64,000 bases of DNA, taken from assembly GCA_002721105.1 (NCBI GenBank), contig PBJL01000030.1, positions 39,351 through 103,350 of the forward strand, in the 5' to 3' direction. The DNA is from Acidiferrobacteraceae bacterium (GTDB lineage: Bacteria; Pseudomonadota; Gammaproteobacteria; Arenicellales; UBA868). Below the pieces are notes generated by a model. It was not told the DNA's origin and searched no databases. It saw nothing but the letters and a program-made list of their open reading frames with translations. The translations under genes were made by a program, and so were the position numbers. Below are positions 52,681-61,270 of this stretch, piece after piece; position 1 is the stretch's first letter; each line of letters opens with the position of its first letter.

Positions 52681-55479
52681 ATGAAACGACTTGATTTAAA
52701 TAAACCCTATGATCCGTCTGCTATTGAGGACGATTTATACTCAAAATGGGAAGCTGAGGGTACCTTTGCGCCTACAGGCAATAGCGATCCATTCTGCATA
52801 GTCATTCCGCCTCCCAATGTGACTGGCAGCCTCCATATGGGCCATGCATTCCAAGACACAATCATGGATGGGCTGATTCGCTGGCAACAAATGTCGGGAA
52901 AGGATACTTTATGGCAGCCAGGCACGGATCATGCGGGCATAGCTACACAAATGGTTGTCGAACGCCAATTGGAGAAGGAAGGAAAGACACGAAATGATTT
53001 CACCAGAAAAGAATTCATAGATCGCATATGGCGTTGGAAAGAAGAATCTGGAGGACTCATTTCTCGCCAATTGCGCCGTATGGGATCATCACTAGATTGG
53101 AGTCGGGAACGATTTACAATGGATGCAGACCTCTCAGTTGCCGTACGAGATGTATTTATTCATCTATATAACGAAGGCTTAATATATCGCGGAAAACGAT
53201 TGGTAAATTGGGATCCAATTTTGCAAACTGCCCTATCAGACCTCGAAGTAATATCAACAGAGGAATCTGGATTCCTATGGTATATCCGATATCCGATAGT
53301 CAAGGATGGTGGATTTATGGTGGTTGCGACAACGAGACCCGAAACAATGCTTGGCGATGTTGCGATTGCCGTACATCCAGAGGATGAACGCTATCTAGAT
53401 AAAATCGGTACGGAAATCATTGTGCCACTTGCAAACAGGACTATTCCAATTATTTCTGATGAGTATGTAGACCCGGCCTTTGGTACAGGGTGCGTAAAAA
53501 TTACTCCAGGACATGATTTCAATGATTATGAGGTAGCCATAAGACATGGCCTGCCAATTTTGAATGTGCTAAACCCAGATGCCTCAATAGTAGTTTCAAA
53601 CTCTCCGTATAATGGTTTAGATCGATATGATGCTCGCAAACAAATTATATCGGATCTAGAGCAACAAGATCTTATCGAAAAAATAGAGACTCATACCCTT
53701 ATGGTGCCACGTGGTGACCGCAGCCAAACGACTATAGAACCCTATTTGACGAATCAGTGGTTCGTTTCTATGAAAACTTTAGCAGAACCAGCTATTCAGG
53801 AAGTAGAATCCGGTAGGATTAAATTTGTTCCCGAGCATTGGAGCCGAACCTATTTTGAATGGATGCGAAATATAGAGGATTGGTGCATATCTAGACAAAT
53901 TTGGTGGGGTCATAGAATACCAGCCTGGTATGACAAAGATAATAATGTCTTTGTTGCCAAAAATGAAAAAGAAGCACAAGCTCAAGCGAAAAAAAAACAT
54001 GGTCACCCAGTGCATCTTACTCAAGACGATGATGTGCTAGATACATGGTTTTCATCCGCGTTATGGCCATTTTCAACACTAGGGTGGCCAAACGAAACAC
54101 CAGAACTTGAACATTTTTATCCTACCAATGTACTGGTCACAGGTTTCGACATCATATTCTTCTGGGTAGCTAGAATGATTGTCTTTGGGCTTAAGTTCAC
54201 CGGGAAACGTCCTTTTAGTACAGTATATGTTCATGGTCTAGTTCGCGATGCGAATGGCCAAAAGATGTCAAAATCTAAAGGTAATGTTCTTGATCCTTTA
54301 GATCTAATTGATGGAATAAAACTTGAATCTTTAGTCAAGAAACGAACTTCCGGTCTCATGCAGCCAAAAATGGCTAAACGCATCGAAGCCGATACTAGAG
54401 AACATTTTCCGAATGGAATTCCTGCTTACGGCACAGACGCACTACGTTTCACATTTGCTAGCCTGGCAACTCAAGGGCGAGATATTCGGTTCGACCTAGG
54501 TCGGGTTGAAGGCTACCGTAATTTTTGCAACAAGCTTTGGAATGCAACGCGATTTGTGCTGATGAACACTGGAGATTTAAGTAATTATCGATCCATTGAT
54601 CAATCAAACGCAAATTCTGCAGATATTTGGATCAGATCAAAGCTTGAACAGATAGCTATCAATGTTAATCAAAGTTTTAAAAACTACCGATTTGATCAGG
54701 TCACCCAATATCTTTATGGTTTTGTATGGGACGATTTTTGCAATTGGTATTTAGAAATCGCCAAAATTCAATTAGCAGACAAATCCCAAACTGATGAACA
54801 GTTAGCGATAACCAAACTAACGCTACTGGATACCTTAGATAATTCCCTTCGTTTGCTACACCCAATTATGCCTTTTATCACAGAAGCACTCTGGAATGAG
54901 GCTTTTTCACATACAGCGGAAATAGGTACCAGTATCGTGAAAAAATCGTATCCGGATGGGAGCTCTGAGAAAATCAACACACTGGCACTCTCTAAAATCA
55001 AGTGGGTACAAGATGTCGTATCAGCTACACGCACCATTCGCGGTGAAATGAATATAGAACCACGCCAACGAATACCAGTTATGCTTCAAGATGATAGTGA
55101 AATGACTCGCACATATATGATGGAGTTTCACAATATTATAGTCGAGCTAGGCCGCATGAAAGATTTTCAGCATATATCGAGTGCTACACAAACTCCCGAG
55201 TGCGCAACTGTTTTGGTGGGAAAAATGAAGATCTGCATACCCCTAGATTCCTCAATCAATTACGATGTTGAAGTTTCACGATTAAAACGCGAAATTCGTA
55301 AACTAACTGACGATCTCAATCGATCAACGAACAAGTTAGAAAATAAGAACTTTATTGAAAAGGCCCCGACAGATGTCGTAAACAAAGAAAAAGAACGGGC
55401 GCACGATTTAGCTGCATCACTTGAACAATTGAAACAGCAATCTGCTCGTATCGAAAATCGGGGTCGACAAAAAAATTAA
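52681..55479 (+). CDS. valS: Valyl-tRNA synthetase ValS
   Basis: Charges tRNA-Val. I use the ATG at 52681 (932 residues), which has AAGAG upstream and gives the usual MKRLDLNKPYDPSAIE start; an in-frame TTG at 52651 is less likely. The HIGH-type motif is in PPPNVTGSLHMGHAF and the KMSKS motif in GQKMSKSKGNVLDP near residue 535. The editing domain lies around residues 190-340 (TTRPETMLGDVAI). A C-terminal coiled coil (residues about 865-930) is the tRNA-binding arm. The stop overlaps convergent rsmE by 4 bp. Confidence 0.97.
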   Translation: MKRLDLNKPYDPSAIEDDLYSKWEAEGTFAPTGNSDPFCIVIPPPNVTGSLHMGHAFQDTIMDGLIRWQQMSGKDTLWQPGTDHAGIATQMVVERQLEKEGKTRNDFTRKEFIDRIWRWKEESGGLISRQLRRMGSSLDWSRERFTMDADLSVAVRDVFIHLYNEGLIYRGKRLVNWDPILQTALSDLEVISTEESGFLWYIRYPIVKDGGFMVVATTRPETMLGDVAIAVHPEDERYLDKIGTEIIVPLANRTIPIISDEYVDPAFGTGCVKITPGHDFNDYEVAIRHGLPILNVLNPDASIVVSNSPYNGLDRYDARKQIISDLEQQDLIEKIETHTLMVPRGDRSQTTIEPYLTNQWFVSMKTLAEPAIQEVESGRIKFVPEHWSRTYFEWMRNIEDWCISRQIWWGHRIPAWYDKDNNVFVAKNEKEAQAQAKKKHGHPVHLTQDDDVLDTWFSSALWPFSTLGWPNETPELEHFYPTNVLVTGFDIIFFWVARMIVFGLKFTGKRPFSTVYVHGLVRDANGQKMSKSKGNVLDPLDLIDGIKLESLVKKRTSGLMQPKMAKRIEADTREHFPNGIPAYGTDALRFTFASLATQGRDIRFDLGRVEGYRNFCNKLWNATRFVLMNTGDLSNYRSIDQSNANSADIWIRSKLEQIAINVNQSFKNYRFDQVTQYLYGFVWDDFCNWYLEIAKIQLADKSQTDEQLAITKLTLLDTLDNSLRLLHPIMPFITEALWNEAFSHTAEIGTSIVKKSYPDGSSEKINTLALSKIKWVQDVVSATRTIRGEMNIEPRQRIPVMLQDDSEMTRTYMMEFHNIIVELGRMKDFQHISSATQTPECATVLVGKMKICIPLDSSINYDVEVSRLKREIRKLTDDLNRSTNKLENKNFIEKAPTDVVNKEKERAHDLAASLEQLKQQSARIENRGRQKN

Positions 55480-56192
55480 CTTAACACTAGAGCAGCAATA
55501 GCTATTGCAGCTACCTCAATTCTTAGATTGTTTGCTGAAAGCCGAATTGGTAACGCTCCATTTTTAATAAATTTCTCGCGTTCCTCAATTGTGAAACCAC
55601 CTTCTGGACCAACAACTAGCAATTGATCAGATTGTTGAATTTCGTTCTTAATGCTGTGACCAAATTCACCATTTTCGTCGGCCAATAATATCACTTGATT
55701 TTTAATACTTTGTCGACTTTCAAGAAGATTTTCTGGAGTCGATCCAGGGTGAATAGTTGGTAACCAAGGCTGATTACACTGCTTACATGTTTCAATCAAA
55801 ATTCGTTGCCAACGATCAAGAGAATTTTTGCTTGGATGAGCAACGCTATACATACAAGAGAGTGGCACGAAATCAGTAATACCCAATTGGATTAGAAAAT
55901 CTAACATTACTGCCTGCCTATCTCTTTTAGGTAACGCAGTGGCGATACATATTTTTCGATGAGGCTTTTCTACATAATCTCTACTAACAATTTCAACCCA
56001 ACCAGAAAGTGGTTTTTTCTTGATTTCAGCTAACCTAGCGTATGCAACAGATCCAACGCCATCGAATAGCACTATCGTTGACCCTTCGCGACGCCTCAGC
56101 GAGCCTGATAGATGTCGTAATTCTTCTTTCGGCAGTTCCATTTCGTTGGAATCACTGATGTGGGAACAATAAACCCAAGGCACCTTGCTCAT
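55476..56192 (-). CDS. rsmE: 16S rRNA m3U1498 methyltransferase RsmE
   Basis: SPOUT-class methyltransferase acting on U1498 of 16S rRNA. The 238-residue protein has an N-terminal PUA-like domain (LRHLSGSLRRREGSTIVLFDGVG) and a C-terminal knot with LLVVGPEGGFTIEERE near residue 188 and LRIEVAAIAIAALV at the end. The segment PKRDRQAVMLDFLIQLGI is a family mark. It lies 2 bp after rsmJ on the same strand, so the two rRNA methyltransferases form a unit. Confidence 0.94.
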   Translation of the reverse strand: MSKVPWVYCSHISDSNEMELPKEELRHLSGSLRRREGSTIVLFDGVGSVAYARLAEIKKKPLSGWVEIVSRDYVEKPHRKICIATALPKRDRQAVMLDFLIQLGITDFVPLSCMYSVAHPSKNSLDRWQRILIETCKQCNQPWLPTIHPGSTPENLLESRQSIKNQVILLADENGEFGHSIKNEIQQSDQLLVVGPEGGFTIEEREKFIKNGALPIRLSANNLRIEVAAIAIAALVLS

Positions 56193-56194
56193 AC

Positions 56195-56941
56195 TTAGGT
56201 TAAATACACATCATAACGTGTGGTTTTTCCCTTAAACTTGATGTCTGGGATCTCTTGCAAAGGTTTGGCCCAAACTGGACGCTTCACTACTACCCGTTGC
56301 AAGGCTATTGAACGAGCTATCGGTAAAAGCTGTGGCGCATCTATGTCATTCCCTGCCAATGAACGTAGGAATCTTAGCTCTTTACCTGGAAGCGCTGATC
56401 GCGTTTTCGGTTCTGGAAACATGGGATCTAGATAAACTACATCAGGCGGATCGCAGTCTAACAACCATTCTCTTGCGTCACCGAAAATTACTTCAACAGA
56501 CTGCTGCATCGTAGGTGCCAATAAGCGTGAAATTGTATCTCTCAACATAATTCCTATTACCGGCGATCGTTCAATTGCAATCACTTGTTTACCTAAATGA
56601 ATGAAATGAAATGTATCGCGGCCAAACCCAGCAGTAGCATCAATTACAGTAGTGCAACGTTTTCCTACCGACTTTGCCAGAAGATCCCGACCTATTCGAC
56701 GAGTCATCCATTTGATATCTAGGAGAAGTGGCTTAATTTTAAGGTCACCCTTTTCCTCAAGGCTTATCCCCTGCCGCTTAACTTGAAGTACATAGCAGTA
56801 ATCCTTATCACTTATTTTGCCAATATCAAATGATTTAAGCTCATTGGAAAATGCACGCGCAATTGAATCCATTGTTGGATCTTCAGCAACAACCTCTAAC
56901 CATGGGGCAGGAAAATAACGTAAATCATTGTGCATCGACAT
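56195..56941 (-). CDS. rsmJ: 16S rRNA m2G1516 methyltransferase RsmJ
   Basis: Rossmann-fold methyltransferase that makes N2-methyl-G1516 in 16S rRNA. The 248-residue protein shows the SAM motif VIDATAGFGRDTFHFIHLG near residue 108, VIAIERSPVIG, and the catalytic PPDVVYLDPMFPEPKTRSAL with DPMFP in place of the NPPF/DPPY type. The tail VKRPVWAKPLQ also matches. It precedes rsmE by 2 bp and is the first gene of the pair. Confidence 0.93.
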   Translation of the reverse strand: MSMHNDLRYFPAPWLEVVAEDPTMDSIARAFSNELKSFDIGKISDKDYCYVLQVKRQGISLEEKGDLKIKPLLLDIKWMTRRIGRDLLAKSVGKRCTTVIDATAGFGRDTFHFIHLGKQVIAIERSPVIGIMLRDTISRLLAPTMQQSVEVIFGDAREWLLDCDPPDVVYLDPMFPEPKTRSALPGKELRFLRSLAGNDIDAPQLLPIARSIALQRVVVKRPVWAKPLQEIPDIKFKGKTTRYDVYLT

Positions 56942-57103
56942 TTTATCCTTAATCCTTTTTTTCTAACTTCTCATTATATTTTTTACTAATTTGCATAAAA
57001 AACTTAAATGAAACCCAATTTTTGAATTTTATTATTGCATTGTGTGACGGACAACGGTACCTTGGGGCAAATTAACAATATTATGACAGGGACTTCCTAA
57101 GTT

Positions 57104-57901
57104 ATGGCATTTTTAAATGGGAAGCGAGCACTGATTACAGGTCTCGCTAGCGAAAGATCAATTGCATGGGGTATCGCAAATGCGATGAAACGGGAAGGTG
57201 CCGAATTAGCTTTTACGTATCAAAACGAAAAACTTAAATCTCGCGTTGAAAAATTTGCGGAAGATTTTGACGCTACAGCTTCCATCCCATGCGACGTTAG
57301 CGACGATAATCAAATCGGAGCTCTAGAAAGCGAATTGTCGAAACACTGGGATGGACTTGATATCCTCGTGCACTCCATCGCGTATGCGCCCCGAGATCAG
57401 CTAGAAGGGCTTTATCTAGATGCGGTTACTCGAGAAGGGTTTTCTAAGGCGCATGAAATCAGCTCATATAGCTTTGCTGCATTGGCAAAACAATTGAAAG
57501 GTATGATGACAAACCTAGACAGCTCTATGCTTACACTCACGTATATCGGATCTGAGCGGTCTATGCCGGGCTATAACGTTATGGGGTTAGCTAAAGCGAG
57601 CCTTGAGGCTAACGTACGGTACCTCGCTCAATCAGTCGGTTCAGAGGGAATACGAGTAAATGGCATTTCTGCTGGTCCGATAAAAACTCTAGCTGCCTCT
57701 GGTATACGTGGCTTAAAGAAAATGATGGATTTTTATGACAATACATCTCCGATGGGGCGTGGAGTTACTATCGACGAAATTGGCAATGCTGCGGCATTCT
57801 TGTGCTCAGATCTCGCATCGGGAATCACTGGTGAAATTTTATATGTTGACGCGGGCTTTAAGTCTGTTGGGATCAGTCCGTCAATATCTGAACAGGGCTA
57901 G
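57104..57901 (+). CDS. fabI: Enoyl-[ACP] reductase FabI
   Basis: NADH-dependent reduction of enoyl-ACP, the last step of each elongation cycle. The 265-residue SDR protein has the FabI nucleotide loop [13 protein letters not shown] near residue 13. The catalytic residues are Y147, Y157 and K164 in [21 protein letters not shown]. The segment [17 protein letters not shown] follows. These are all of the triclosan-type FabI, not FabV or FabL. It converges on ppiD with 50 bp between stops. Confidence 0.96.
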   Translation: MAFLNGKRALITGLASERSIAWGIANAMKREGAELAFTYQNEKLKSRVEKFAEDFDATASIPCDVSDDNQIGALESELSKHWDGLDILVHSIAYAPRDQLEGLYLDAVTREGFSKAHEISSYSFAALAKQLKGMMTNLDSSMLTLTYIGSERSMPGYNVMGLAKASLEANVRYLAQSVGSEGIRVNGISAGPIKTLAASGIRGLKKMMDFYDNTSPMGRGVTIDEIGNAAAFLCSDLASGITGEILYVDAGFKSVGISPSISEQG

Positions 57902-57951
57902 GAAATCCAGTTCGGCCAGAAAATTATAGATCGATTGTAAAATGAAATGCT

Positions 57952-59871
57952 CTAGAGATGTTCTTCATATATCTCTAAATCAGCTTCCAAACGTAATTTG
58001 TTCTCGAGGTCAAGAAGCATTTCGGCACCATCTTTTTGTAAGACTAGCGCATCAATTTTAACTCTATCTTCCGCACTAATGGCCATTACATCCCCGTCTA
58101 TAACATCTATCAGTTCATAAATAATTAAATTACCATCGTTAGACCAACCATTGCCATAAATAAATTCCCCACGTTTTGCTAGCGGAGGAGCAGCATAAAT
58201 CATTGCTCGAATAGATTCACTGAACAAATCATCCTCGATTTGATTTTTTGATGACCAATTTTTCTCTTCCAAGTCTTTTCTGCTCAACAAATCAGCCCAA
58301 GAACTCTCTTTGCCCTGTAATTGCTCCACTATAGCCAATCCATCAAGTTTCATATCAGACAATGCCTTCTCTTGCATCAGCTTTTCGGTTATTCGTGATT
58401 TAACCTCTAATAATGCCTGTGGCTTTTGTTCACGGTACCCTATCTTACGCATAACCACCAAAGTATTTATATCAATTTCCACCACATCACTATTCAATTC
58501 ATCAATTAAAACAAGGTCAGAAAAAGCTGCACGTCTTAGATTAGAATCAGAAAAAATATCCTTTCCAATATCTTGAGTAAACCAACTACTTTGCTGCACT
58601 TCAAGATTTAGCGCATTTGCAACAGGTTCAAGGCTATCACTCTGCTCATAACTAATGTTGCGTAAATCTTCTGATATTTCAACAAATCTAGACTCAGCCT
58701 CTGCTATTTTAAGATCATTTTCCAATTCAGATCGCACATCATCATAAGATGCAACCTTTTCGGGTAACACCTTATATACCTGAATTATATGGAATCCATA
58801 GTCTGTCCTAACTGCCTCACTAATGTTACCTTCCTGTAGCGAATTTACGGCTAACTCAAAAGAAGTTGGCATTACTCCTGGTTGCAACACACCCAAATCT
58901 CCCCCACGACGTGCTGATCCTACATCATCAGACAATTCCTCTGCTAGCTCTGAAAAATCTTCCCCATTTTGCGCGCGAAATATAATGGACTCAGCTTTGT
59001 CTCTTGCAACTGTAATTGAAGCTTCATCAGCATCTATACCTGCATTAACAAGTATGTGGCGAACAAATCGGCTCTCCGGCTGAATGAAACGATCCAGATT
59101 GCTCTCATATTCGTTTATTATTTCTTGTTCCTCTAATACAACGTCTTTCGAGAGTTCATCAATTGACAATCGGATAAAATCTACTTGCATCTCAGCCGGC
59201 AAAAAATATTGATTATTATTCTTTTCAAATTCATTTTCCACATCATCATCCGTAATTACTATTCGATCATAGTAACTAGACAAATCGAGTACTATATAGT
59301 TCGCTTCTCGATCCTGAAGCAACAGTTTAATTAGTTGATCGGTGTTAAATCTAGGTGCTATGGCGGTAGTGACAATGCTACTTTCTATTTGCCTGAACAT
59401 TGCTTCGCGTCTCTGCTGTTCCTCAAAAGCCATGATAGAGAAACCGGCACGATTTATGAGGGTTTGATATCGCTCTTTATTAAACATGCCATCAGTCATA
59501 AATGAGGGAATAGCTTGTATTTGATTATTTAACTCTCCATCACTTATTTTGTACCGACGTGATTTAATATAAGCACTTTGTAATGCCTGGTTGATCAACC
59601 TATTTAACACTTGCAACTTAAATTCATTGGTCGAAAAAAACTCAGGATCAAAATCTTGACCAGAAAGTTGAACAAGATTCCTTTGCTCCTGGGAAAGAGC
59701 TTGTTGGTAAGTTTCCTGCTCAATTTCTATACCATCAGCTTTCGCAACAATAACCTTGGTAGCTCCCTCAAAGTAGGAGTTAACACCCCACAATGCGAAT
59801 GGAATTGAAATTAGAATTACTATCGCCCAAGCGATCCACCCACTAGCTCTGTCTCTAATTTTACTTAACAT
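57952..59871 (-). CDS. ppiD: Periplasmic folding chaperone PpiD
   Basis: Inner-membrane-anchored SurA-like chaperone at the SecYEG exit. The 639-residue protein has a membrane segment at residues about 14-32 (WIAWAIVILISIPFALWGV), a SurA-N-like helical domain (about 35-190) and a parvulin domain (about 265-360, with SRFVRHILVNAGIDAD, LSDDVGSARRGGDLGVLQPG and YGFHIIQVYKV). The C-terminal domain has no clear motif. It lies directly downstream of the tRNA-Val/tRNA-Asp pair, in the lon-hupB-ppiD neighbourhood of gammaproteobacteria. Confidence 0.94.
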   Translation of the reverse strand: MLSKIRDRASGWIAWAIVILISIPFALWGVNSYFEGATKVIVAKADGIEIEQETYQQALSQEQRNLVQLSGQDFDPEFFSTNEFKLQVLNRLINQALQSAYIKSRRYKISDGELNNQIQAIPSFMTDGMFNKERYQTLINRAGFSIMAFEEQQRREAMFRQIESSIVTTAIAPRFNTDQLIKLLLQDREANYIVLDLSSYYDRIVITDDDVENEFEKNNNQYFLPAEMQVDFIRLSIDELSKDVVLEEQEIINEYESNLDRFIQPESRFVRHILVNAGIDADEASITVARDKAESIIFRAQNGEDFSELAEELSDDVGSARRGGDLGVLQPGVMPTSFELAVNSLQEGNISEAVRTDYGFHIIQVYKVLPEKVASYDDVRSELENDLKIAEAESRFVEISEDLRNISYEQSDSLEPVANALNLEVQQSSWFTQDIGKDIFSDSNLRRAAFSDLVLIDELNSDVVEIDINTLVVMRKIGYREQKPQALLEVKSRITEKLMQEKALSDMKLDGLAIVEQLQGKESSWADLLSRKDLEEKNWSSKNQIEDDLFSESIRAMIYAAPPLAKRGEFIYGNGWSNDGNLIIYELIDVIDGDVMAISAEDRVKIDALVLQKDGAEMLLDLENKLRLEADLEIYEEHL

Positions 59872-59957
59872 TTTTTGGTTACTATGTTCATCAATGCTCT
59901 CGGTTAAAAAACCTTTAATTCAACTAAATTAATTAAACTTATTCGCAATGTTTGTTT

Positions 59958-60034
59958 TGGCGGAGCGGACGGGACTCGAACCCGCGACCCCCGGCGTGAC
60001 AGGCCGGTATTCTAACCAACTGAACTACCGCTCC
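59958..60034 (-). tRNA. tRNA-Asp (anticodon GTC)
   Basis: 77-nt cloverleaf including an encoded CCA. The acceptor stem GGAGCGG/CCGCTCC pairs fully. The D arm has AGTTCAGTTGGTTAGAA, the anticodon loop reads CT-GTC-AC on a GCCGG-type stem, and the T arm has GGTTCGAGTC. It lies 49 bp downstream of tRNA-Val on the same strand, and they are probably one transcript. Confidence 0.97.
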
Positions 60035-60083
60035 AATGTCGAATACTAGCTCGGTCCATTTAGCTGCGCCAATCGGACGGCAC

Positions 60084-60159
60084 TGGTGGGTGCTGCGGGG
60101 CTCGAACCTGCGACCTTCGCGGTGTAAACGCGACGCTCTCCCAACTGAGCTAAGCACCC
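60084..60159 (-). tRNA. tRNA-Val (anticodon TAC)
   Basis: 76-nt cloverleaf with encoded CCA. The acceptor stem GGGTGCT/AGCACCC pairs fully. The D arm has TAGCTCAGTTGGGAGAG, the anticodon loop TT-TAC-AC is on the stem CGCG/CGCG, and the T arm has GGTTCGAGCC. It is the first gene of the tRNA-Val, tRNA-Asp pair. Confidence 0.97.
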
Positions 60160-60203
60160 GTCCCTATTCTCTGCAGTATCTTAATAATTTTAAAGACACC
60201 TGA

Positions 60204-60231
60204 ATTCTACTAGATGCGCATAATTCTGCAA
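60204..60231 (-). promoter_or_regulatory. Candidate promoter of the tRNA-Val/tRNA-Asp pair
   Basis: On the minus strand a -10 hexamer TAGAAT (60204-60209, 5 of 6 matches) is 16 bp downstream of a weak -35 TTGCAG (60226-60231). It lies 45 bp before the tRNA-Val 5' end, a suitable distance. Confidence 0.35.
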
Positions 60232-60497
60232 GATTTTAGAAATGATTAAAAACACATGGTTCTAAGGAGACGATCGACGATCGGGGTAATAATCACCTTT
60301 TAACGGTCTAGATCCCTAATTGCCAATCTTTTAAACGAAAAAAGGCATCAACGGACTAAAAAATCATTGAATATGAGAAAATGATCTCTTCATGCACCCT
60401 CGATAGCTTAAATTCGGCTGTTAAAGCACTTTCAGAATTTGTCCTGAGATTTAGGATGGAAATCAGCACGGCTCTAAATTACAGCAGCATATAAAGT
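60232..60497. other. Intergenic stretch upstream of the tRNAs, no gene seen
   Basis: AT-rich sequence without a convincing open frame or known RNA gene. It contains the short direct repeat CGATCGACGATCG around 60270-60283. I see nothing else in it. Confidence 0.4.
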
Positions 60498-60526
60498 AAA
60501 CGGAGGCGCTATTAATGCCTCCGTTT
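60498..60526. terminator. Bidirectional hairpin between hupB and the tRNA genes
   Basis: AAACGGAGGC (60498-60507) and GCCTCCGTTT (60517-60526) form a perfect 10-bp stem with a 9-base loop. A short T-run follows on either strand, so it could end transcripts from both directions. It lies 153 bp beyond the hupB stop. Confidence 0.6.
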
Positions 60527-60571
60527 TGTATTTAGATCGGATTATTGGACTCGTTAACTTTGCCCTGCCGT

Positions 60572-60610
60572 AAAAATAATTGAGCACATTGGTAGAAACA
60601 TGTTGCTCAA
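60572..60610 (-). terminator. Probable terminator downstream of hupB
   Basis: On the minus strand TTGAGC, a bulged A, ACAT, a 10-base loop and ATGTGCTCAA make a 10-bp stem, followed by TTATTTTTA. It lies about 70 bp after the hupB stop (60679) and fits a rho-independent terminator. Confidence 0.65.
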
Positions 60611-60678
60611 AATCCGTGGGCCGACTCCCAGTCAACCTTCCTATCACCAAGAACCGCCTAGCCATCTAAGTATTACGA

Positions 60679-60954
60679 CTATGAATTAACCGTATCCTTA
60701 AGTTGCTTGCCAGCTTTGAATTTAGGAGCCCGAGAAGCTGCTATAGATATCTCCTCACCAGTTCTCGGATTGCGTCCTGTCCGTGCCGCACGATTACTGA
60801 CCGAAAATTGGCCAAACCCCACAACTGAAACCGAGTCACCCTGTCGTAATTGGTTACCAATTATCTCGAATACACTTTCCACCGCATTACCGGCTTCCGC
60901 TTTACCCAGCCCGCTTCTCGCCGCAACAGCATCTATTAATTCCGCTTTGTTCAC
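60679..60954 (-). CDS. hupB: DNA-binding protein HU (HupB)
   Basis: The 91-residue histone-like protein bends and compacts DNA as a dimer. It shows NKAELIDAVAARSGLGKAEA, then the conserved VGFGQFSVSNRAARTGRNP before the DNA-binding arm tip, and GEEISIAASRAPKFKAGK at the C-terminus. It starts with GTG, supported by AGGAG seven bases upstream. The place directly downstream of lon, before tRNA genes and ppiD, is the typical hupB locus. Confidence 0.96.
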   Translation of the reverse strand: MNKAELIDAVAARSGLGKAEAGNAVESVFEIIGNQLRQGDSVSVVGFGQFSVSNRAARTGRNPRTGEEISIAASRAPKFKAGKQLKDTVNS

Positions 60955-61270
60955 ATTTTGCTCCTGTTATTGTTGCTAGTTGTAATGGTCGCTTTTGCTT
61001 ACTTTACCTAAATTGACAAAAAGTCGTTCACCTCATAAGCCGCCACAATCTCGCCTATAAAACTTTATCACTCGGTCAAAATTCTAGCGCAACTTAGGAA
61101 ATAACTATAGATCTTCCCAAATTTAACCATTTTATGCTTAAGCTAAAATAGTTAATAAACGTTACAACTTGCTGATCTATAAGACATTAAATCGGTTTAC
61201 GCTAAATTTTAAGAGCGACTTCTCCGAAGAATCAAAATAGGCTAGAAACAAATTTAATTTAAAAAGTAGG
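60955..61270. other. Intergenic region between lon and hupB
   Basis: A 316-bp AT-rich gap after the lon stop that should carry the hupB promoter. I could not assign a -35/-10 pair or a terminator for lon with confidence, and found no gene. Confidence 0.4.

Noticed and set aside
60474..60665. 63-codon open frame on the minus strand downstream of hupB
   Set aside because: It spans both hairpins and has no family resemblance; most likely non-coding.
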